A stretch of 64,000 nucleotides of DNA from Vibrio pacinii DSM 19139 (GCF_000711795.1 NZ_JONH01000005.1:277322-341321); one strand, 5' to 3'. Counted from the first letter of the stretch, positions 9,722 to 18,994 are shown. Notes: a model not told the origin generated them from the sequence alone. A program made the numbers and translations.

Positions 9722-11035
9722 GTGAATCAGACTTTAAAACTAACAGATATTATTGCGGTAGGCTTTATGCTTTTCGCGTTCTTTTTAGGTGCAGGTAATA
9801 TTATATTTCCACCACTTGCAGGACAACTCGCAGGGGATAATTTACTCGCTGCGATGAGCGGCTTTTTAGTGACAGCGGTAGGCCTACCACTTGTCACTAT
9901 TATTGCCATTGCCGTTGCGGGTGGTTCATGGGAGCATTTGACCAAAGATCTACCAAAACGCGGTGCAACCATCATGGCTGTGTTGATCTTCATTATCATT
10001 GGTCCAGCGTTTGCTGCGCCACGTACTGGCTTGGTCGCTTATGAAATGGCGGTTAAACCTTTCTTCATTGATGCTGCGCAGTCTCACTTAACGATTTTTT
10101 CGATGCTCTTTTTTGCTGTCGCGATGTTTTTTGCTTGGTCACAAGGCAAATTAATTGATGTGATTGGTAAAGTGTTAACGCCTGTCCTGTTTCTTGGCTT
10201 GATCGTTTTAGCGGTTGCGGTGTTTGTTGATCCACAAGGTGAAATGATTGCTGCACAAGGTGAATATCTAACGCATCCATTGCAAAAAGGTTTCCTTGAA
10301 GGTTACAACACCATGGATACCTTTGGTTCACTAATGTTTGGTGTATTGATTGTTGATGCGCTGCGTCAAAAAGGCATTACTGATCAAAAAGCGACCTCAA
10401 AATACTTGATTAGCGCTGCGTGTATTGCAGCGACTGGCCTTGCGTTTGTATATATTTCACTGTTCTACTTAGGTGCGACGAGCGCTGCTGTTGCTGCAGG
10501 TGCGGACAATGGTGGTGTGGTGCTGAGCCTTTACGTGCAATCACTGTTTGGTCCATACGGCCAAATCGTATTGTCAATCATTGTGCTATTGGCCTGTTTA
10601 ACAACGGCGATTGGCCTGATCTCAGCATGTTCTGATTACTTCAGTTCACTGACGCCAATCTCGTATAAGAGTTGGGTGATCATTAACGGTGTTGCGTGCG
10701 CGGTGGTTGCGAACGTTGGTCTTTCTCAATTGATCTCGCTCTCTGTGCCCGTGTTATTTGCGCTTTATCCTGTGGCAATTGCTTTGGTTGCTTTGACGTT
10801 CTTACGTCCAAAAATGCCAAATCCACAAGCAGCTTATCGCGTGGTTCTTTTGGTTTCTTTATTATTTGCGCTGATTGATGCCGCCAAGGTTGCGGGTGTT
10901 GATGTGTCGGCACTTTCGATGTTGCCACTATTTGATATCGGTATGGGTTGGTTACTGCCAACGACGGTTGCCATTGTTGCAATGTTCTTCGTTGGTAAAG
11001 TGGAGCAACCAGAACTGGCTCAGGACAACGCATAA
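9722..11035 (+). CDS. brnQ: Branched-chain amino acid Na+ symporter
   Basis: BrnQ imports Leu, Ile and Val with sodium (LIVCS family, about 12 membrane segments). The 437-residue protein starts with the family signature GFMLFAFFLGAGNIIFPP near residues 14-31 and is hydrophobic throughout, with the expected helices. It starts at GTG 9722 with AAAAGGG about nine bases upstream. A strong terminator follows. The gene is monocistronic and reads toward prfB. Confidence 0.95.
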   Translation: MNQTLKLTDIIAVGFMLFAFFLGAGNIIFPPLAGQLAGDNLLAAMSGFLVTAVGLPLVTIIAIAVAGGSWEHLTKDLPKRGATIMAVLIFIIIGPAFAAPRTGLVAYEMAVKPFFIDAAQSHLTIFSMLFFAVAMFFAWSQGKLIDVIGKVLTPVLFLGLIVLAVAVFVDPQGEMIAAQGEYLTHPLQKGFLEGYNTMDTFGSLMFGVLIVDALRQKGITDQKATSKYLISAACIAATGLAFVYISLFYLGATSAAVAAGADNGGVVLSLYVQSLFGPYGQIVLSIIVLLACLTTAIGLISACSDYFSSLTPISYKSWVIINGVACAVVANVGLSQLISLSVPVLFALYPVAIALVALTFLRPKMPNPQAAYRVVLLVSLLFALIDAAKVAGVDVSALSMLPLFDIGMGWLLPTTVAIVAMFFVGKVEQPELAQDNA

Positions 11036-11065
11036 TTCGTCTTGTAGCGTCTTGTAGCAATGCTG

Positions 11066-11106
11066 AAAAATCCCCTCTCACGTCAGGCGTGGCAGGGGAT
11101 TTTTTG
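11066..11106 (+). terminator. Rho-independent terminator after brnQ
   Basis: The stem AAAATCCCCT/AGGGGATTTT has a T tail. Just before it (11038-11057) the ten-mer CGTCTTGTAG occurs twice in tandem. Confidence 0.85.
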
Positions 11107-11207
11107 TCGCTATGGATTTTCATTGACGTTTAAAAAATTCCTGTATCTTCATCACACTTTTCAGTACAATTCTCCGGTTAAATTCTACTCATAAATGTTG
11201 AGCAAAC

Positions 11208-12306
11208 ATGTTTGAAATCAATCCTATTAAAAACCGCCTGAAGGACGTGTCTGAGCGCACTAATGTCCTGAGGGGGTACCTTTGACTATGACGCCAAGAA
11301 AGAGCGTTTAGAAGAAGTCAACGCAGAACTAGAGCAACCCGATGTATGGAACGAACCTGAGCGCGCGCAAGCGTTAGGTAAAGAACGTTCTTCACTTGAA
11401 GCGGTTGTTGAAACCATTGATCAGCTCGAGCAAGGTGTTGAAGACGTTGAAGGTCTACTCGAACTTGCTGTTGAAGAAGAAGATCAAGAGACGTTTGATG
11501 AAGTTGAACCTGAGCTTGCTGAACTTGAAGCTAAGCTCGAAAAGCTGGAATTTCGCCGTATGTTCTCTGGTGACCATGACTCATCGGATTGTTATATCGA
11601 TCTACAGTCAGGTTCTGGTGGTACAGAGGCGCAAGACTGGACTTCAATGCTACTGCGGATGTATTTACGCTGGGCTGAAGCGAAAGGCTTCAAAACTGAA
11701 GTGATTGAAGTTTCTGAAGGCGAAGTCGCGGGCCTAAAAGGTGCCACGGTGAAGGTCTCTGGTGAGTATGCTTACGGCTGGCTACGTACTGAAACTGGCG
11801 TACATCGTTTGGTTCGTAAGTCTCCGTTTGATTCAAGTGGTCGTCGTCATACTTCGTTTGCTTCTGCGTTTATTTATCCAGAGATTGATGACAACATCAA
11901 CATCGACATTAATCCGTCTGATTTACGTATTGACGTATACCGTGCTTCGGGCGCTGGTGGTCAGCACGTCAACACGACTGAGTCTGCTGTGCGTATTACT
12001 CACGTACCGACCAATACCGTGGTGCAATGTCAGAACGATCGCTCTCAGCATAAAAACAAAGATCAGGCAATGAAACAGCTTCGTGCGAAACTGTTTGAAC
12101 TTGAGATTCAAAAACAGAATGCCGAGAAGCAAGCCAATGAAGATGCGAAGTCTGATATAGGCTGGGGAAGCCAGATCCGTTCTTACGTTCTGGATGACTC
12201 ACGCATCAAAGACTTACGTACCGGCGTTGAAAACCGTAATACTCAAGCGGTTCTTGACGGCGACTTAGACAAATTTATCGAAGCTAGCCTGAAATCAGGT
12301 CTTTAA
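11208..12306 (+). CDS. prfB: Peptide chain release factor 2 with programmed +1 frameshift
   Basis: RF2 reads UGA and UAA stop codons and triggers peptide release. Translation starts at ATG 11208 ([13 protein letters not shown]) and meets an in-frame TGA at 11283-11285 after 25 codons. The classical slip signal is present: an internal Shine-Dalgarno AGGGGG, then CTT TGA C. A +1 shift on CTT continues from 11284 to the TAA at 12306, giving 365 residues, the same as E. coli RF2. The SPF tripeptide that reads stop codons and the GGQ hydrolysis motif (residues 250-252) are present. Residue 246 is Ala, as in most bacteria, whereas E. coli K-12 has Thr. lysS follows 40 bases on, as in the E. coli prfB-lysS operon. 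Confidence 0.97.
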
Positions 12307-12346
12307 GCTTTTCACCGACACTCAAGCGAAACAGGATACATCGAAA

Positions 12347-13879
12347 ATGACTGATGCTGTTCAAAACGACACCGAACAAGAAGCCCAATCACCTGAAGAG
12401 AATAAGCTGATTGCTGAACGCCGCGCGAAACTGGACGAGATTCGCAAGGGCTGTAAAGCCAACGGCCACCCAAACGACTTCCGTCGTGACGCATTGGCGG
12501 GCGACCTGCAAAAAGAGTTCGGTGACAAGAGTAAGGAAGAGCTAGAAGCGCTTAACCACGTGGTGGCGATTGCTGGTCGTATCATGGCAAAGCGTGGTCC
12601 ATTCCTCGTGATTCAAGAGACGTCTGGTCGTATTCAAGCATACGCTGCAAAAGACGTTCAGAAAGCACTTAAAGAGCAGTATCAAGGTCTTGATATCGGT
12701 GACATCATCGGTGTTAAAGGTGCGCTGCATAAATCAGGTAAAGGCGATCTTTACGTTAACATGGAAGAGTATGAGCTGCTGACCAAAGCGCTGCGTCCTC
12801 TGCCAGAGAAGTTCCATGGTCTGACTGACCAAGAGATGCGTTATCGCCAGCGTTACGTTGATCTGATTGTCAACGAAGACTCACGTCACGCGTTTATCAT
12901 TCGCTCTAAATTGGTTTCAGCGATTCGTAACTTCATGAGCTCAAAAGGCTACCTAGAAGTTGAAACGCCAATGATGCACGTGATTCCTGGTGGTGCAACT
13001 GCGCGTCCATTTGTCACTCACCACAACGCGCTCGATATCGATATGTTCTTGCGTGTTGCGCCTGAACTTTATCTCAAGCGTTTGGTGGTTGGTGGTTTTG
13101 ACCGTGTATTCGAAATCAACCGTAACTTCCGTAACGAAGGGCTTTCTCCGCGTCACAATCCTGAATTCACTATGATGGAATTCTACCAAGCTTATGCTGA
13201 CTACAAAGATCTGATGGATCTGACAGAAGAGATGCTAAGTACCGTGGCGATGGAAGTGCTAGGTTCAACATCTATGCCTTACGGTGAAGAGACGGTTGAG
13301 TTTGGCGGTACTTACGCGCGTATGAGCATGTTTGAAGCGATCAAACACTACAACCCTGATCATGCAGAAATCCAAGCGTTAACGGAAGCGGACTTACAAG
13401 ACCGTGAGAAGATGGTTGCGATTGCGAAATCAGTACATGTTGACGTAGAACCATTCTGGACATGCGGCCAATTGCTCGAAGAGATCTTTGGTGAAACCGC
13501 TGAGCCTCAGCTTATGCAGCCAACCTTCATTACTGGCTACCCAGCGGACATTTCGCCGCTGGCACGTCGTAGCGATGATAATCCATTCTTTACCGACCGT
13601 TTTGAGTTCTTTATCGGTGGTCGTGAAGTGGCGAATGGCTTCTCTGAGCTTAATGATGCCGAAGATCAAGACGCGCGCTTTAAAGCGCAAGTTGACGCAA
13701 AAGATGCTGGTGACGACGAAGCAATGTACTACGATGCCGACTACATCACCGCTCTTGAGCATGGTTTGCCGCCAACAGCTGGTCAGGGCATTGGTATTGA
13801 CCGCCTCGCGATGTTGTTTACTAATACGCATACTATTCGTGACGTGATCCTATTCCCAGCGATGCGTCCACAAGCTTAA
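12347..13879 (+). CDS. lysS: Lysyl-tRNA synthetase, class II
   Basis: LysS charges tRNA-Lys. The 510-residue protein has an N-terminal OB-fold anticodon-binding domain (about residues 60-170, including [14 protein letters not shown]) and a class II catalytic core: motif 1 around [15 protein letters not shown], motif 2 [11 protein letters not shown], and motif 3 [12 protein letters not shown] near the C terminus. Length is normal. It lies 40 bases after prfB and is probably cotranscribed with it. Confidence 0.98.
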   Translation: MTDAVQNDTEQEAQSPEENKLIAERRAKLDEIRKGCKANGHPNDFRRDALAGDLQKEFGDKSKEELEALNHVVAIAGRIMAKRGPFLVIQETSGRIQAYAAKDVQKALKEQYQGLDIGDIIGVKGALHKSGKGDLYVNMEEYELLTKALRPLPEKFHGLTDQEMRYRQRYVDLIVNEDSRHAFIIRSKLVSAIRNFMSSKGYLEVETPMMHVIPGGATARPFVTHHNALDIDMFLRVAPELYLKRLVVGGFDRVFEINRNFRNEGLSPRHNPEFTMMEFYQAYADYKDLMDLTEEMLSTVAMEVLGSTSMPYGEETVEFGGTYARMSMFEAIKHYNPDHAEIQALTEADLQDREKMVAIAKSVHVDVEPFWTCGQLLEEIFGETAEPQLMQPTFITGYPADISPLARRSDDNPFFTDRFEFFIGGREVANGFSELNDAEDQDARFKAQVDAKDAGDDEAMYYDADYITALEHGLPPTAGQGIGIDRLAMLFTNTHTIRDVILFPAMRPQA

Positions 13880-13902
13880 GTCTTAAGTGAAATCACTATA
13901 AT

Positions 13903-13928
13903 AAAAGCCATCTTCGGATGGCTTTTTT
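13903..13928 (+). terminator. Rho-independent terminator after lysS
   Basis: The stem AAAAGCCATC/GATGGCTTTT has a TTCG loop and a T run. Confidence 0.9.
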
Positions 13929-14105
13929 CGTTTCTGCTATTAAGCGATAGAGCGGCAATCTGACCGATTTGTGAAATCCTATCCAACAACCTTTATCGAA
14001 CTCTGTTTGGTATGTGTTTTAAAGTGCGATATTAGCCGCAAAAAATGTTGTCGTGTTTTTCTCTATGTATGGAAAAAAGGCAATTTCGTCACTAGTCTTA
14101 TTATT

Positions 14106-14136
14106 GAGACAGACTCTTGAGTCCAGTCTCTATAAT
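14106..14136 (+). promoter_or_regulatory. vpsR promoter candidate with an inverted repeat
   Basis: A perfect TATAAT sits at 14131-14136. Directly before it is a dyad GAGAC-a-GACTC-tt-GAGTC-ca-GTCTC (14106-14130), in the place where a -35 box would be. No good TTGACA lies at 16-18 bases spacing, so an activator may be required. A second looser repeat, ATGCC...GGCAT, lies at 14155-14175, in the presumed leader of vpsR. Confidence 0.45.
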
Positions 14137-14207
14137 GTAACAACATCACAGAGACTATGCCTAAGTAGGTATGGCATTGACATTATCAATAATAAGGAAC
14201 AAGCGTC

Positions 14208-15542
14208 ATGCGTAGTCAATTCCGAATGGACTCCGTTCCCGGTTCTTTGGTCGTGGTAGGGGGGACCTACGAACCATGGCTTTCTGTACTAGAACAGGTT
14301 GGGTGGCGATGTACTCAATGCGGTGATTTACGTAAAGCGGATGCTCTCTTCACTGAAACGGGGCCCTGCATCGGCATTGTCGATCTCAGCCATGATGAAT
14401 TCAGTTTAAATGGCATTGCTAACTTGGTGAGTAAGCACAAGCAAGTGCGCTGGTTAGCTTTTATTCGTGAGTCTCAACTGAGTTCTGATACCATCTGTCA
14501 GTTTATCGTTAACTTCTGTATCGATTTCTTCACAGCGCCAATTCCTGATGCACAACTGCTCAGCACCATTGGTCACCAGCTTGGTATGCTCAAACTAGAA
14601 AAAAAAGTGTGGCCACATTATGGCAATCAGAGTGATATGGGGCTTATCGGTGACTCTATGCCAGTCAAACGTCTACGCGATCAAGTGAAACGCATTGGAC
14701 CAACTGATGTCAGCATTCTTATTTATGGCGAGAGCGGCACAGGTAAAGAGACGGTGGCACGGGCGGTGCATCGTACATCGGCAAGAGCAAATAAAGAGTT
14801 TATTTCGGTGAACTGCCGTGCAATGTCAGAGCGCCGGATTGAAAGTGATCTATTTGGTATTAATCGTGAAGATCACAGCGAGCCATCGATTCTCGAGAAA
14901 GCCGATGGCGGAACGATTTTGCTTAATGACATTTTGACACTACCGAGCTCGCAGCAATACAATCTATTGCGCTTCTTGCAAGAGGGGATGGTTGACACGC
15001 CCTCGGGGCGAAAAGAAGTGGATGTACGTGTATTGGCGGCAAACTCAGCCGATATTGAAAAGGCATTGATAGATGGTGACTTTAATGAAGAGTTATACCA
15101 CTACATTAATGTTTTACGCATCAGTGTACCGAGTCTAAAAGAACGATCAGGTGATGTAACGATACTCGCACGCCATTTCTTGCAAGAGTATTCCAAAGAG
15201 TACAATGCTCAGGCTCGCAGTTTTACCGAAGAAGCCAGTCGTGCGCTGGCTCGTTATCATTGGCCAGGCAATGTCCGTGAACTGATGAATCAGATCAAAC
15301 GAGTAGTGTTGATGTCAGAAACGGTAATGCTCGACGAGTGTGATTTAGACTTGCCAAAACGCAGTGAAAATCGACGTAGTCTTAAAAGCATTCGTGAACG
15401 TAGTGAGCGTGATGCATTGTTGTTGGTTTTGGAGTCCCACTCTGGGCAGGTTTCGATGGCAGCCAAAGAGTTAGGTGTTTCGCGTGCCACCATGTATCGA
15501 TTATTAAACAAGCACAATCTGATCACAGACATTGCTGTGTAA
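14208..15542 (+). CDS. vpsR: VpsR, c-di-GMP-responsive activator of biofilm polysaccharide genes
   Basis: VpsR is the Vibrio master activator of vps biofilm genes and binds c-di-GMP. The 444-residue protein has a receiver-like N domain with the candidate phosphorylation site Asp59 (IVDLSHDE), an AAA+ domain with Walker A GESGTGKE near residues 170-177, and a Fis-type HTH at the end (AAKELGVSRATMYRLLNKHN). As in V. cholerae VpsR, the GAFTGA loop that contacts sigma-54 is missing (the stretch after DLFG reads INREDHSEPS) and Walker B reads LLND. It therefore probably acts with sigma-70, as known for VpsR. Identity to VpsR is high along the whole length, and the position after lysS is the same as in V. 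cholerae. Confidence 0.97.
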   Translation: MRSQFRMDSVPGSLVVVGGTYEPWLSVLEQVGWRCTQCGDLRKADALFTETGPCIGIVDLSHDEFSLNGIANLVSKHKQVRWLAFIRESQLSSDTICQFIVNFCIDFFTAPIPDAQLLSTIGHQLGMLKLEKKVWPHYGNQSDMGLIGDSMPVKRLRDQVKRIGPTDVSILIYGESGTGKETVARAVHRTSARANKEFISVNCRAMSERRIESDLFGINREDHSEPSILEKADGGTILLNDILTLPSSQQYNLLRFLQEGMVDTPSGRKEVDVRVLAANSADIEKALIDGDFNEELYHYINVLRISVPSLKERSGDVTILARHFLQEYSKEYNAQARSFTEEASRALARYHWPGNVRELMNQIKRVVLMSETVMLDECDLDLPKRSENRRSLKSIRERSERDALLLVLESHSGQVSMAAKELGVSRATMYRLLNKHNLITDIAV

Positions 15543-15559
15543 TTGATTGTTTTGTAGTT

Positions 15560-15593
15560 AAAAAAGCCACAAATTGCTATTTGTGGCTTTTTT
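15560..15593 (+). terminator. Rho-independent terminator after vpsR
   Basis: The long stem AAAAAGCCACAAAT/ATTTGTGGCTTTTT has a TGCT loop and a T tail. Confidence 0.92.
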
Positions 15594-15664
15594 ATATCTA
15601 AAAATAATTCACCAATATCCACATATAACCAAGGTGAATATCTTATTTTGTTTAAGTTACCTGG

Positions 15665-15764
15665 CGAGATTTTAGTTGATCTCGTCGTTTTGGTTATATT
15701 GATGATAAAGCAGTTGAATAAATCATCGCTGAGGTTAGAATTTAACCATGAGCTAAAGGCTCAT
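15665..15764 (+). other. Three small hairpins upstream of the 40-residue ORF
   Basis: Three short inverted repeats lie in the roughly 220-base gap after the vpsR terminator: CGAGAT...ATCTCG (15665-15684), GGTTA-gaatt-TAACC (15733-15747) and ATGAGC-taaag-GCTCAT (15748-15764). The last two are directly adjacent. They may form a structured 5' leader for the following small ORF. No known riboswitch class was recognised. Confidence 0.4.
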
Positions 15765-15811
15765 ACCCATTCAACTTCGGATTAATTACATTTTAGCTTA
15801 GGAGGCGCACC

Positions 15812-15934
15812 ATGAACCACTTCACCGTTCAAACTACAGTTTGCGCTTCTCACGATCTATTCATCATTGCGCTGGCTGCGAATAAATTCGCGTCTGCCAT
15901 GTCTGATCGTAAGTTAAATAAATCATGTAATTAG
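15812..15934 (+). CDS. Small ORF, 40 residues, unknown function
   Basis: The frame reads MNHFTVQTTVCASHDLFIIA at its start and ends in KLNKSCN before a TAG. The start is well supported: a near-perfect Shine-Dalgarno, TTAGGAGG, ends eight bases upstream of the ATG. The centre (about residues 14-23) is mildly hydrophobic, and there are two cysteines. I recognise no family. It precedes a DUF1127 gene on the same strand with a strong hairpin between them, so it could be a real small protein or a leader peptide controlling that gene. Only translation evidence or conservation could decide. Confidence 0.5.
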   Translation: MNHFTVQTTVCASHDLFIIALAANKFASAMSDRKLNKSCN

Positions 15935-15949
15935 CCCGTATCCTTTTAT

Positions 15950-15983
15950 TTTTAATTGGCTGCGGAAAAGCAGCGAATTAAAA
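15950..15983 (+). other. Hairpin between the small ORF and the DUF1127 gene
   Basis: The arms TTTTAATTGGCTGC and GCAGCGAATTAAAA pair over 14 positions, with two mismatches, around a GGAAAA loop. No clean T run follows on the plus strand, so it is either a weak terminator or an intercistronic RNA structure. Confidence 0.55.
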
Positions 15984-16044
15984 GTGTTTTGATAAGCTCG
16001 TAATCGTTGTCTTTTCCCAGTCTCAATCCAACTGGAGAAAAACC

Positions 16045-16296
16045 ATGAGTCATTCTGTATATCTAAAACTTGCCACACTATTGATTAAGGCTGATTTACG
16101 TCGTGAAGACCGTCAATGGAAACGCAAAATAAGACGTGATGCTTACCAGATCCCTTGGAACAATGCTTATCTACTAAAAGATATTGGCCTTGAACAAGAT
16201 GGTCGTCCAATCGGCACGTCTGAACCTGACATCGTTAAAGCCAAGCGTCGTGTTCGTCATCTTCGTCGAGTGCTGAGTGCGCGAATACCGACGTAA
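16045..16296 (+). CDS. DUF1127 (YjiS-like) small basic protein
   Basis: This 83-residue basic protein contains the DUF1127 signature near residues 38-52: WNNAYLLKDIGLEQDGRP, an LLxDIGL core followed by a conserved Gly/Arg. It is rich in Arg and Lys (for example RRVRHLRRVLSAR). DUF1127 proteins are poorly understood; some have been reported to affect small-molecule or RNA metabolism. The ribosome binding site (TGGAGAAAA) partly overlaps the right arm of a small hairpin, CCAGT...ACTGG (16018-16035), so translation may be structurally regulated. Confidence 0.75.
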   Translation: MSHSVYLKLATLLIKADLRREDRQWKRKIRRDAYQIPWNNAYLLKDIGLEQDGRPIGTSEPDIVKAKRRVRHLRRVLSARIPT

Positions 16297-16333
16297 TCTC
16301 AAGGGGCAGGTTGCTTCACCTGCCCCGTATCAT

Positions 16334-17368
16334 CTAAGGACAAGGGTTGGAATACGTCGTACCAATCTCTTGAATACCTTGAAGCAACTCATCTGACAAT
16401 ACGACATCTAAACTATCAATATTGGCTTTAAGCTGATCCAGATTTGTCGCCCCAATGATGTTGGCGGCGACAAATGGTCTCTGGTTGACAAAGGCAAGAG
16501 CCATTTGTGCCGGGTCAAGACCATGAGCTTTCGCCAAATCCACGTACGCTTTGGTAGCTTGCTCCCCTTGCGGAGTAAAGTAGCGCACAAAACGTTCAAA
16601 CAACGAGCAGCGTGCATCTTTTGGCCTTGCTCCGTTTAAATATTTGCCACTTAAGCAACCGAAAGCGAGCGGAGAGTAGGCGAGCAGTTGTACTCCCTCA
16701 TAGTGACTAATTTCTGATAGCCCAACTTCAAAGCTGCGGTTAAGCAGATTGTATGGGTTTTGGATAGAAACGATACGTGGAAGGTCATGTTTTTCGGCTA
16801 AACGCAGTAAAGACATCACGCCCCATGGTGTCTCATTTGATACACCGATATAGCGAATTTTTCCCGCCTTGATAAGCTCTGCCAACGCCTCTAATGTTTC
16901 AATCAGGGTTACTTCTTGCTGTTCATCAGGGTATGGGTAGTTGAGTTGACCGAAGCAGTTGGTTTGACGTTGTGGCCAATGCAATTGATAGAGGTCAACG
17001 TAGTCGGTTTGCAGACGTTTGAGACTGTCATCAATGGCGAGATGAACATTGCGCCGATCTAAACTCATGTTGTCGCGAATATAAGGCACATTACGTGGGC
17101 CAGCGATTTTTGTTGCCAGTACCACTTTTTCGCGCTTGCCGGATTTGGCCAACCAGTTGCCGATATATTGTTCGGTTAGCCCTTGGCTTTTCCCACTTGG
17201 TGGAACTGGGTACATCTCTGCGGTGTCGATAAAATTGACCCCACGTTCCAACGCATAATCAAGCTGGTCAAAGGCTTCTTGTTGCGTGTTTTGCTCACCA
17301 AAAGTCATGGTGCCAAGACAGATCTTACTCACTTCCAATGTTGAGTGAGGTAACTTGTTGTATTGCAT
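16334..17368 (-). CDS. tas: NADP(H)-dependent aldo-keto reductase Tas
   Basis: Tas is an aldo-keto reductase of the TIM-barrel superfamily; its natural substrate is not settled. The 344-residue protein closely follows E. coli Tas: MQYNKLPHSTLEVSKICLGT at the start, DTAEMYPVPP with the catalytic Asp and Tyr, the LATKI lysine, QLHWPQRQTNCFG with the active-site His, and GKIRYIGVSNETPWG. ATG 17368 is chosen because AAGGAAG lies in good position before it; a longer reading to 17404 has no support. In E. coli tas also lies close to mutH. Confidence 0.94.
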   Translation of the reverse strand: MQYNKLPHSTLEVSKICLGTMTFGEQNTQQEAFDQLDYALERGVNFIDTAEMYPVPPSGKSQGLTEQYIGNWLAKSGKREKVVLATKIAGPRNVPYIRDNMSLDRRNVHLAIDDSLKRLQTDYVDLYQLHWPQRQTNCFGQLNYPYPDEQQEVTLIETLEALAELIKAGKIRYIGVSNETPWGVMSLLRLAEKHDLPRIVSIQNPYNLLNRSFEVGLSEISHYEGVQLLAYSPLAFGCLSGKYLNGARPKDARCSLFERFVRYFTPQGEQATKAYVDLAKAHGLDPAQMALAFVNQRPFVAANIIGATNLDQLKANIDSLDVVLSDELLQGIQEIGTTYSNPCP

Positions 17369-17497
17369 AGATCTTCCTTGTCGTAACAGTTCAAGTGATC
17401 CCACTATAGGGGATTTAAGTAGAAGATGAAAAGAGGCTTGTGCAACAAATTCGCAAAATGCTTAGGGTTGGCTAATACTCAATAGTGGAGGTGAACT

Positions 17498-17809
17498 ATG
17501 CAAAAAAGTCAGTTAGACAAATGGATCCATGGTCAACATAAGGAAAGTTATCAACCACCAAAGGTGTTTGTTATCAGCTGTTCTGACCTGTCACACTACT
17601 TGCTTGCGGTGGAGTACAAGCACAAACTCGAACCGATTCGAGTCGATGATAAACCCGTTCACTTTGAATCTCTAGAACGGGTCAAAGAAGAACTACAGCG
17701 TCTCGGTGTCGAGCGGGCATACCTAAGGCTGCATAACGCTTACGATGAGTGTGGGGCTAGCGATGGTCCGATGTTCCATGATCTAGAATTGCCAATAACC
17801 ACTCATTAA
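17498..17809 (+). CDS. Conserved small protein of unknown function (possible DUF6482)
   Basis: This 103-residue soluble protein starts [20 protein letters not shown] with a good GGAGG Shine-Dalgarno. It has no signal peptide or membrane segment. I believe it belongs to a Vibrio/Shewanella family of short conserved proteins (possibly DUF6482), but this is from memory of its pattern. Its TAA overlaps the mutH stop on the opposite strand: the two genes converge and share a TTAA. Confidence 0.7.
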   Translation: MQKSQLDKWIHGQHKESYQPPKVFVISCSDLSHYLLAVEYKHKLEPIRVDDKPVHFESLERVKEELQRLGVERAYLRLHNAYDECGASDGPMFHDLELPITTH

Positions 17810-18477
17810 ACAAAGTTTTGCTCTAATAGCTGCGCGGTGAATTGGGTTCTTAAATAGAACCCTCTTGGCAGCGTCTTTATTGGTTTACCGCTCGCGCCAT
17901 AAGCTTCAGTTAACACTCGGCCATTGGCCGCTTTTGGCCTCAATTGCATGACCTCACCGTGACGGGCGTTGATCTGTTCAACACGCCCAAGCACGATCAT
18001 TTCCATTAACTCTTCCCAATCTGCTTTTAACTGCTGCTCTTGTTCTTGAGTGGGAGACCAAATAAGTGGAGAGCCAACACATCGCTCTCCAAGAGGGATT
18101 TCTCGCTCTCCTTCGACTGGTACCCATAACACTCGAGACAGTTTATTGCGCACATGACTGGTTTCCCAAGTTAATCCGTGAACACCAATTAATGGCGCGA
18201 CACAGACAAAGGTCGTTTCAAGGGGTTTACCACTGTAGCTGATAGGAATGGTCTTTAGTTCTATTCCGAGCTGTTCGAAATCTTGCTGTGGTTTACTTCC
18301 TGCGCTCGCCCCTAAATGCCATTCAAGTAGCTGGCCCACCCAGCCTTTATCGCGGCGTAAATCGGGCGGGACATCAATTTTAGCTTCATCGGCGAGCTCT
18401 TGAAAGCTGATGCCAGCGATACTGTTCGCTCGTGTTAGTAGTTCTTGCTCTGATTGGGGTTCAGTCTTCATGATCAT
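17806..18477 (-). CDS. mutH: DNA mismatch repair endonuclease MutH
   Basis: MutH nicks the unmethylated strand at hemimethylated GATC sites once activated by MutS-MutL. The 223-residue protein carries the catalytic triad D-x6-E-x-K as Asp66, Glu73 and Lys75 in [13 protein letters not shown], equivalent to E. coli D70/E77/K79. The presence of mutH implies Dam-directed repair. Two possible starts (18477, 18471); GAG six bases before 18477 favours the longer. The region behind it, toward rppH, is the DARS2-like locus. Confidence 0.97.
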   Translation of the reverse strand: MIMKTEPQSEQELLTRANSIAGISFQELADEAKIDVPPDLRRDKGWVGQLLEWHLGASAGSKPQQDFEQLGIELKTIPISYSGKPLETTFVCVAPLIGVHGLTWETSHVRNKLSRVLWVPVEGEREIPLGERCVGSPLIWSPTQEQEQQLKADWEELMEMIVLGRVEQINARHGEVMQLRPKAANGRVLTEAYGASGKPIKTLPRGFYLRTQFTAQLLEQNFV

Positions 18478-18576
18478 TGATAACTCATAGTGCTGGCGCC
18501 TATTGTAACCTAACTTGAGTAAATATCGACTGAAGAGATATTGATCATAGTGGAGAAAAGATCATCAACCAGCGAC

Positions 18577-18994
18577 TTATCCACAAGATAATGACGTTAT
18601 AAAGGAAAAAAACCGAACATGTATGAATTAACAGTGGTTTTTGTAGTGAAAAGTGGTTGAAATTTCCATTTTAAGCTCAGGGTTGATGTGGTGGTGTGGA
18701 TAAATACAAGCGTGGTGGATCTTTGACCGATCTGTGGGTGGGGATTATTTCTGGTGATTTTTTGCCTGATGTTCATGAGGGTTTTACAATAACGTTATGA
18801 AAATAAAGTAAAAATAATAACCTTCTTGGTACAGTGTTAGAATTAAAAAAGAACGATGATGTTTAAATGATCAGTTGCGCGCGTATTTTTCACATGGTTA
18901 TACACAGAAAAGGTGAATAAATGTGGACTAGGTCTCATCCTTATGTGAGTAACCAAGGTTTTGATTAAAAGTTATCCATAATGGCTGTGTATAG
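18577..18994. other. DARS2-like DnaA-reactivating locus (DnaA-box cluster with IHF site)
   Basis: This gene-free region between mutH and rppH holds three perfect DnaA boxes: TTATCCACA at 18577 (+), TGTGGATAA at 18695 (-) and TTATACACA at 18898 (+). Two near matches face each other at 18972 (TTATCCATA) and 18986 (TGTGTATAG), five bases apart. A perfect IHF consensus on the minus strand, AATCAAAACCTTG (18954-18966), lies beside them. Several GATC sites are scattered through it. In E. coli the mutH-rppH interval is DARS2, which uses DnaA boxes with IHF and Fis to regenerate ATP-DnaA. Position and content both fit; function here is inferred. Confidence 0.72.

Noticed and set aside
14208..15542. 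Sigma-54-dependent activator
   Set aside because: The GAFTGA loop is missing and the Walker B motif is altered; the whole sequence matches VpsR, which works with sigma-70.
18577..18994. Chromosome origin or the crtS site for chromosome 2 replication
   Set aside because: There is no dnaA, rctB or parAB nearby and no 13-mer array; the mutH-rppH position fits DARS2 better, and V. cholerae crtS lies in another gene context.
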